Assembly (NCBI RefSeq): GCF_040610475.1 | Contig: NZ_JBEXMJ010000002.1 | Location: 279,541 to 343,540, forward strand | Length of the DNA stretch: 64,000 nucleotides | DNA from: Actinopolymorpha sp. NPDC004070 | GTDB taxonomy: Bacteria; Actinomycetota; Actinomycetes; Propionibacteriales; Actinopolymorphaceae | Reading direction: 5' to 3' | Shown: positions 60,692-64,000 of the stretch, piece after piece | How the letters are laid out: every line of letters begins with the position of its first letter | Numbering within the stretch: position 1 is the first letter of the stretch | Translations under genes and position numbers: made by a program | The notes under the pieces: generated by a model | What the model was told of the DNA's origin: nothing | What the model saw: the letters and a program-made list of their open reading frames with translations, nothing else | The model's database searches: none

Positions 60692-61663
60692 GTGTCCGAT
60701 GTCCGCAATGTGATCGTGGTCGGCTCCGGGCCCGCGGGATACTCCGCGGCGCTCTACGCCGGACGCGCACGGCTGCAACCGCTGGTGTTCGAGGGATCGG
60801 TCGAGGCCGGCGGTGCTCTGATGAACACCACCGAAGTGGAGAACTTCCCCGGTTTCCCGGACGGCATCATGGGCCCGGACCTGATGGACAACTTCCGCAA
60901 ACAGGCCGAACGCTTCGACGCCGAACTTGTCGCCGACGAGGTGCACAGCGTCGACCTGACCAACGAGGTCAAGGTCGTTCGCGACTCCGCCGGGGTCGAG
61001 CACCGGGCGTTCGCGGTCATCCTCGCGATGGGCTCGGCCTACCGCAAGCTCGGCGTCCCGGGCGAGGAGCACCTTTCCGGGCACGGCGTGTCCTGGTGTG
61101 CCACCTGTGACGGCTTCTTCTTCCGCGACCAGGACATCGCCGTCGTCGGCGGCGGTGACTCCGCGATGGAGGAGGCGCAGTTCCTGACGAGGTTTGCCCG
61201 GTCGGTGACCGTGGTGCACCGTCGCGACACGCTGCGGGCCAGCAAGATCATGCAGGACCGCGCCATGGCCAACCCCAAGATCAAGTTCCTGTGGAACACC
61301 GAGGTGCTGGCGGCCGAGGGCACCGACAAGCTGGAAGGCCTGCTGGTGCGGGACACCCGGACCGGCGAGCAGTCGACGTTGCCCGTGACCGGGTTCTTCG
61401 AGGCGATCGGGCACGACCCGCGCAGTGAGCTCGTCCGTGGGCAGGTCGACCTCGACGAGGCCGGCTACGTGCTGGTCGACCACCCCAGCACCCGTACCAA
61501 CCTGCCAGGAGTGTTCGCCGCCGGTGACCTCGTGGACAGCATCTACCGGCAGGCCGCCACCGCGGCCGGGACCGGTGTGGCCGCCGCCCTGGACGCGGAG
61601 CGTTACCTGGCGGCGCTGGAAGACGACACGGACGTGCGGACCGCACAGACCGTGGAAGCCTGA
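60692..61663 (+). CDS. trxB: thioredoxin reductase
   Basis: A 323-residue NADPH-dependent flavoenzyme of the low-molecular-weight type. FAD motif [20 protein letters not shown] near the N-terminus, redox CATC in [10 protein letters not shown] (about residue 134), the NADPH motif [17 protein letters not shown] and the C-terminal [10 protein letters not shown] are all present. The GTG is preceded by GAGCGAGG. It keeps TrxA reduced and is 26 bp upstream of it. Expression is probably from the SigR promoter at 60624. Confidence 0.97.
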   Translation: MSDVRNVIVVGSGPAGYSAALYAGRARLQPLVFEGSVEAGGALMNTTEVENFPGFPDGIMGPDLMDNFRKQAERFDAELVADEVHSVDLTNEVKVVRDSAGVEHRAFAVILAMGSAYRKLGVPGEEHLSGHGVSWCATCDGFFFRDQDIAVVGGGDSAMEEAQFLTRFARSVTVVHRRDTLRASKIMQDRAMANPKIKFLWNTEVLAAEGTDKLEGLLVRDTRTGEQSTLPVTGFFEAIGHDPRSELVRGQVDLDEAGYVLVDHPSTRTNLPGVFAAGDLVDSIYRQAATAAGTGVAAALDAERYLAALEDDTDVRTAQTVEA

Positions 61664-61689
61664 GACGAAACCCTCAAGAGGAGACACCA

Positions 61690-62019
61690 GTGGGCGATAT
61701 CAAGCCGGTGACGGATGCCGAGTTCCCGACGACGGTCCTGCAGAGCGACAAGCCGGTCGTCGTCGACTTCTGGGCGGAATGGTGCGGTCCCTGCCGTCAG
61801 GTGGCGCCCGTACTGGAGGAGCTCGCCAAGGAGTACGCCGACAAGATCACGTTCCTCAAGCTGAACGTGGACGAAAACCCGCAGACGCCGCTCGAGTACC
61901 GCGTGACCGGCATCCCGACCATCAACGTCTACCAGGGCGGTCAGGTCGTGAAGTCGCTGGTCGGTGCGCGTCCCAAGGCCGCGATCAAGGCCGAGCTGTC
62001 CGACCTCGTCACCGCCTGA
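61690..62019 (+). CDS. trxA: thioredoxin
   Basis: A 109-residue thioredoxin with the WCGPC active site ([13 protein letters not shown], about residues 33-37) and the cis-Pro in [12 protein letters not shown]. It reduces protein disulfides using TrxB. The GTG follows AGAGGAG 26 bp after trxB, in the same operon. Downstream lies a complex hairpin that may terminate the transcript. Confidence 0.97.
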   Translation: MGDIKPVTDAEFPTTVLQSDKPVVVDFWAEWCGPCRQVAPVLEELAKEYADKITFLKLNVDENPQTPLEYRVTGIPTINVYQGGQVVKSLVGARPKAAIKAELSDLVTA

Positions 62020-62090
62020 CCGGCTGGGACGCACCACTGGGTCGCGGCGAGCCGCACCAGGTGAGGGGCGACCGGCCCCCGGGTTCTGCG

Positions 62091-62169
62091 AAGGCCCCGA
62101 CCGTACGAACCGATCGCCTCGTCCCGCCAACCCGGCGGGCACGAGGTGGCGGGCGGCGGCCGGGGCCTT
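62091..62169 (+). terminator. complex terminator after trxA
   Basis: AAGGCCCCG (62091-62099) pairs with CGGGGCCTT (62161-62169), followed by T. Inside it CCTCGT-C-CCGCC (62117-62128) pairs with GGCGG-GC-ACGAGG (62134-62146). The branched structure is 72 bp after the trxA stop and probably ends the trxBA mRNA. Confidence 0.65.
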
Positions 62170-62533
62170 TCGTGTGCCGACTTCCCTTCCAGGCCTCGCG
62201 GTCGGCCCGGTGCCGACTTCCTCGTCGGGGCCCGCTCGCCGGCGAACTGGTCGACTGAGCCCGCTCACCTCGGGCCGCCCGCCCTCCCGGATCCCCCATC
62301 CGTAGGGCCCGTGGGTGGGAGCCCGTCGGTAGGAGCCCGGCCACCCACCATGGCCGACCCCACGACTACCGCACTGGTCCCGTCCTGCACCGGGCGGATG
62401 GCATCCGCCACGCTCGGCTCGTTCGCCGGGGGCCGCCCCGAGGGATGAGTCCTGCCAGCGGGCATGGATAGCATGGCGACGCCGATCCGGGCCCAGGCCG
62501 GGGCCCTGTGCGTACGCGACTTCGGAGGCGCCC
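62170..62533. other. intergenic region before cwlM
   Basis: No gene is supported. It includes an 8-bp inverted repeat GTGGGTGG/CCACCCAC (62311-62318 and 62341-62348) and a probable -10 GATAGCAT near 62465-62472, about 62 bases before the cwlM ATG. Short open frames here have no recognisable protein character. Confidence 0.5.
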
Positions 62534-63679
62534 ATGACCGAGCACCGATACGGGCTGGGCGACCGCGGTCCCGCGGTGGCCGAGATCCGTACGAAGCTGG
62601 TCCAGCTGGGCATACTGCCGGCGACGGCGGAGGCCGCCGGGCAGGTCGACGCGCCGTACGACGACAGCGTCGACCAGGCGGTACGCCAGTTCCAGCAGCA
62701 GCGCGGGCTGACAGCCAACGGGGTGGTCGATGCCGAGACCTACCGCGTCCTCGACGAGGCGCGGTGGCGGCTCGGTGACCGGCTGCTGTCCTACACCGCG
62801 GGCCACCTCCTCACCGGTGACGACGTGGCGACGCTTCAGCGCCGGCTGATGGAGCTGGGGTTCGAGGTCGACCGGGTCGACGGGATGTACGGCCCCAGCA
62901 CCGAACACGCCGTACGCGAGTTCCAGCACAGCGTGGGCGCGCCGGCCGACGGCACCTGCGGCCCGGTAACGTTCAAGGCGCTCGCCCGGCTGTCGCCGAT
63001 CGTCACCGGTGGACGTGCCGATGCGCTCCGCGAGTCCGAGCGCATCCACCGCTCCGGCCCCCGGCTGCCGGGCAAGGTGGTCGTCATCGACCCCGGACAC
63101 GGCGGCGCCGACCGGGGTTGCTCGGCCAACGGCCTGTCCGAGGCGGAGATCGCCTTCGACCTCGCCTGCCGGATCGAGGGCCGGCTGGAGGCCACCGGCG
63201 TCCGCGTCTATCTCTCGCGTGGCCGTGACGCGAGCCCGGACGAGGCCAACCGCGCACGGTTCGCCAACGAGACCGACGCCGACCTCGTCGTGTCACTGCA
63301 CGTCGACGAGCACCCCAACCCACACGCCAGCGGGGTCGCGACGTACTACTACGGCGCCGCAGGCCACGAGGACGACATCCCGTCGACGCTGGGCGAACGC
63401 TTCGCCGGCCTGGTGCAGCGCGAGATCGTCGCCCGGACCGACCTGCGCGACTGTCACACCCACGCCAAGACCTGGGACCTCCTCCGCTACACGCGGATGC
63501 CGGCCGTCCGGATCGAACTCGGCTACGTGACGAACGCCAGCGACGCGGCCCGGATCTCCGATCCCGGCTTCCGGGACGTCGTCGCCGAGGCGATCGTGGT
63601 GGCCGTTCAGCGGGTCTACCTGCCGCCGGAGATGGACGCGCCGACCGGAGTACTCCAACTCGGCGAACTCATCCGCTGA
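62534..63679 (+). CDS. cwlM: N-acetylmuramoyl-L-alanine amidase (CwlM type)
   Basis: A 381-residue protein with two N-terminal peptidoglycan-binding repeats (residues ~5-75, including AVRQFQQQRGLTANGVVDAE, and ~90-150, AVREFQHSVGAPADGTCGP) and a C-terminal Amidase_3 domain. Zinc ligands and catalytic Glu appear intact: DPGHGG, NGLSEAEIA, SLHVDEH, RIELGYVTN. No signal peptide is seen, so it is cytoplasmic. In mycobacteria CwlM is a cytosolic regulator of MurA and lipid II synthesis rather than a hydrolase, which fits its closeness to murJ. GGAGG precedes the ATG. Confidence 0.92.
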   Translation: MTEHRYGLGDRGPAVAEIRTKLVQLGILPATAEAAGQVDAPYDDSVDQAVRQFQQQRGLTANGVVDAETYRVLDEARWRLGDRLLSYTAGHLLTGDDVATLQRRLMELGFEVDRVDGMYGPSTEHAVREFQHSVGAPADGTCGPVTFKALARLSPIVTGGRADALRESERIHRSGPRLPGKVVVIDPGHGGADRGCSANGLSEAEIAFDLACRIEGRLEATGVRVYLSRGRDASPDEANRARFANETDADLVVSLHVDEHPNPHASGVATYYYGAAGHEDDIPSTLGERFAGLVQREIVARTDLRDCHTHAKTWDLLRYTRMPAVRIELGYVTNASDAARISDPGFRDVVAEAIVVAVQRVYLPPEMDAPTGVLQLGELIR

Positions 63680-64000
63680 CCACGTCCGGCTGATCGCCCG
63701 GCCCTGCTTGCTCGTCGTACCGTCTGTGGTCGGGCGGACCCGGTCGCCTGTCGCGTGCCGTCAACAGGCTCTTGCGACCGTCTCCCTGTCAACGTCGGCC
63801 TGTCAACATCGGCCTGTGAATCCGGACGTCGCCGATGATCGTCCCTCCCGGCTTCGTCGTAGTGATTGCGAATCGACCTGGCAGACGGCCTCCTGTCAAC
63901 GTCGCCCTGCGGGTGACAAGACCGGGTCGACAGTGGGACGGAGGGACCGGATCCATCCCCTCAGCCCGAACCCGGGCCCGGCGGTCAGGCGGGGTTCGGA
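63680..64000. repeat. intergenic region with CCTGTCAAC repeats
   Basis: The last 320 bp hold no recognisable gene. CCTGTCAACGTCGG (63785-63798) is followed directly by CCTGTCAACATCGG (63799-63812) and a decayed third unit (63813-63820); a further CCTGTCAACGTCGC is at 63892-63905, and GTCAACAGG occurs in inverse arrangement at about 63760. The neighbouring genes to the right are likely the chromosome partition cluster. Confidence 0.6.

Noticed and set aside
62041..62460. Small open frames between trxA and cwlM
   Set aside because: No ribosome sites or recognisable sequence; the region is dominated by hairpins.
1..64000. tRNA or rRNA genes
   Set aside because: No GTTCGAATC-type T-arm with a matching cloverleaf and no rRNA segments were recognised by eye; a covariance search could still find one.

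Overview
The window is very GC-rich, tightly packed actinobacterial chromosome. High GC, frequent GTG starts, many leaderless transcripts, inositol-1-phosphate synthase, a SigM/anti-sigma/thioredoxin block and an oriC-side order of rpsF-ssb-rpsR-rplI-dnaB ... ino1 ... cca-murJ-pseudokinase-sigM-trxB-trxA-cwlM all point to an actinomycete. This order matches, from memory, the region beside dnaA/oriC in Streptomyces and relatives. A Propionibacteriales-type organism (Kribbella or Actinopolymorpha relatives) is a reasonable guess, but the genus cannot be proved from the sequence. The right edge should lie close to parAB and dnaA.

Left part (1-29.7 kb), mostly accessory metabolism and regulation: a LacI regulator cut by the left edge; a coupled PhyH dioxygenase and AraC regulator; a coupled aldolase and PfkB kinase resembling the sulfofructose-phosphate pair YihT/YihV; an ArsR-type regulator; a fused anthranilate synthase TrpE(G) behind a leaderless Trp-Trp-Trp leader peptide and an intrinsic terminator; a YciI-like protein; a TetR/DUF4267 divergent pair with twin CTAGC-N3-GCTAG operators; a cupin; a large FAD/Fe-S oxidoreductase; a decayed Uma2 gene; a tricorn-like S41 protease; a UDP-sugar 4,6-dehydratase with a GT2 glycosyltransferase; an orphan giant SARP-type regulator; and an amino-sugar operon (deaminase, GH4 glycosidase, kinase, GntR regulator) with a DasR-like operator on its promoter.

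Middle and right part (29.8-64 kb), the conserved oriC-side core: dnaB carrying a 351-residue intein whose homing-endonuclease domain appears internally deleted; a MATE transporter; the rpsF-ssb-rpsR-rplI ribosomal/SSB operon; a beta-lactamase-fold hydrolase; endonuclease IV; a FemAB transferase with an alanine-racemase-like protein; tyrS behind a short Tyr-codon leader peptide and a long-range stem that brackets its ribosome binding site; two membrane glycosyltransferases and a class A PBP; DUF5318; a PadR regulator coupled to ino1, with a perfect palindromic operator; an MFS transporter; CCA-adding enzyme; DUF6049-murJ (coupled), a pseudokinase, sigM and its anti-sigma factor; trxB-trxA behind a textbook SigR promoter; and a CwlM-type amidase.

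The parts most worth a second look are the tyrS leader, the shrinking DnaB intein, the repeat and DnaA-box-like region upstream of dnaB, the isolated 17-bp perfect hairpin at 17957-17997, and the decaying Uma2 gene.
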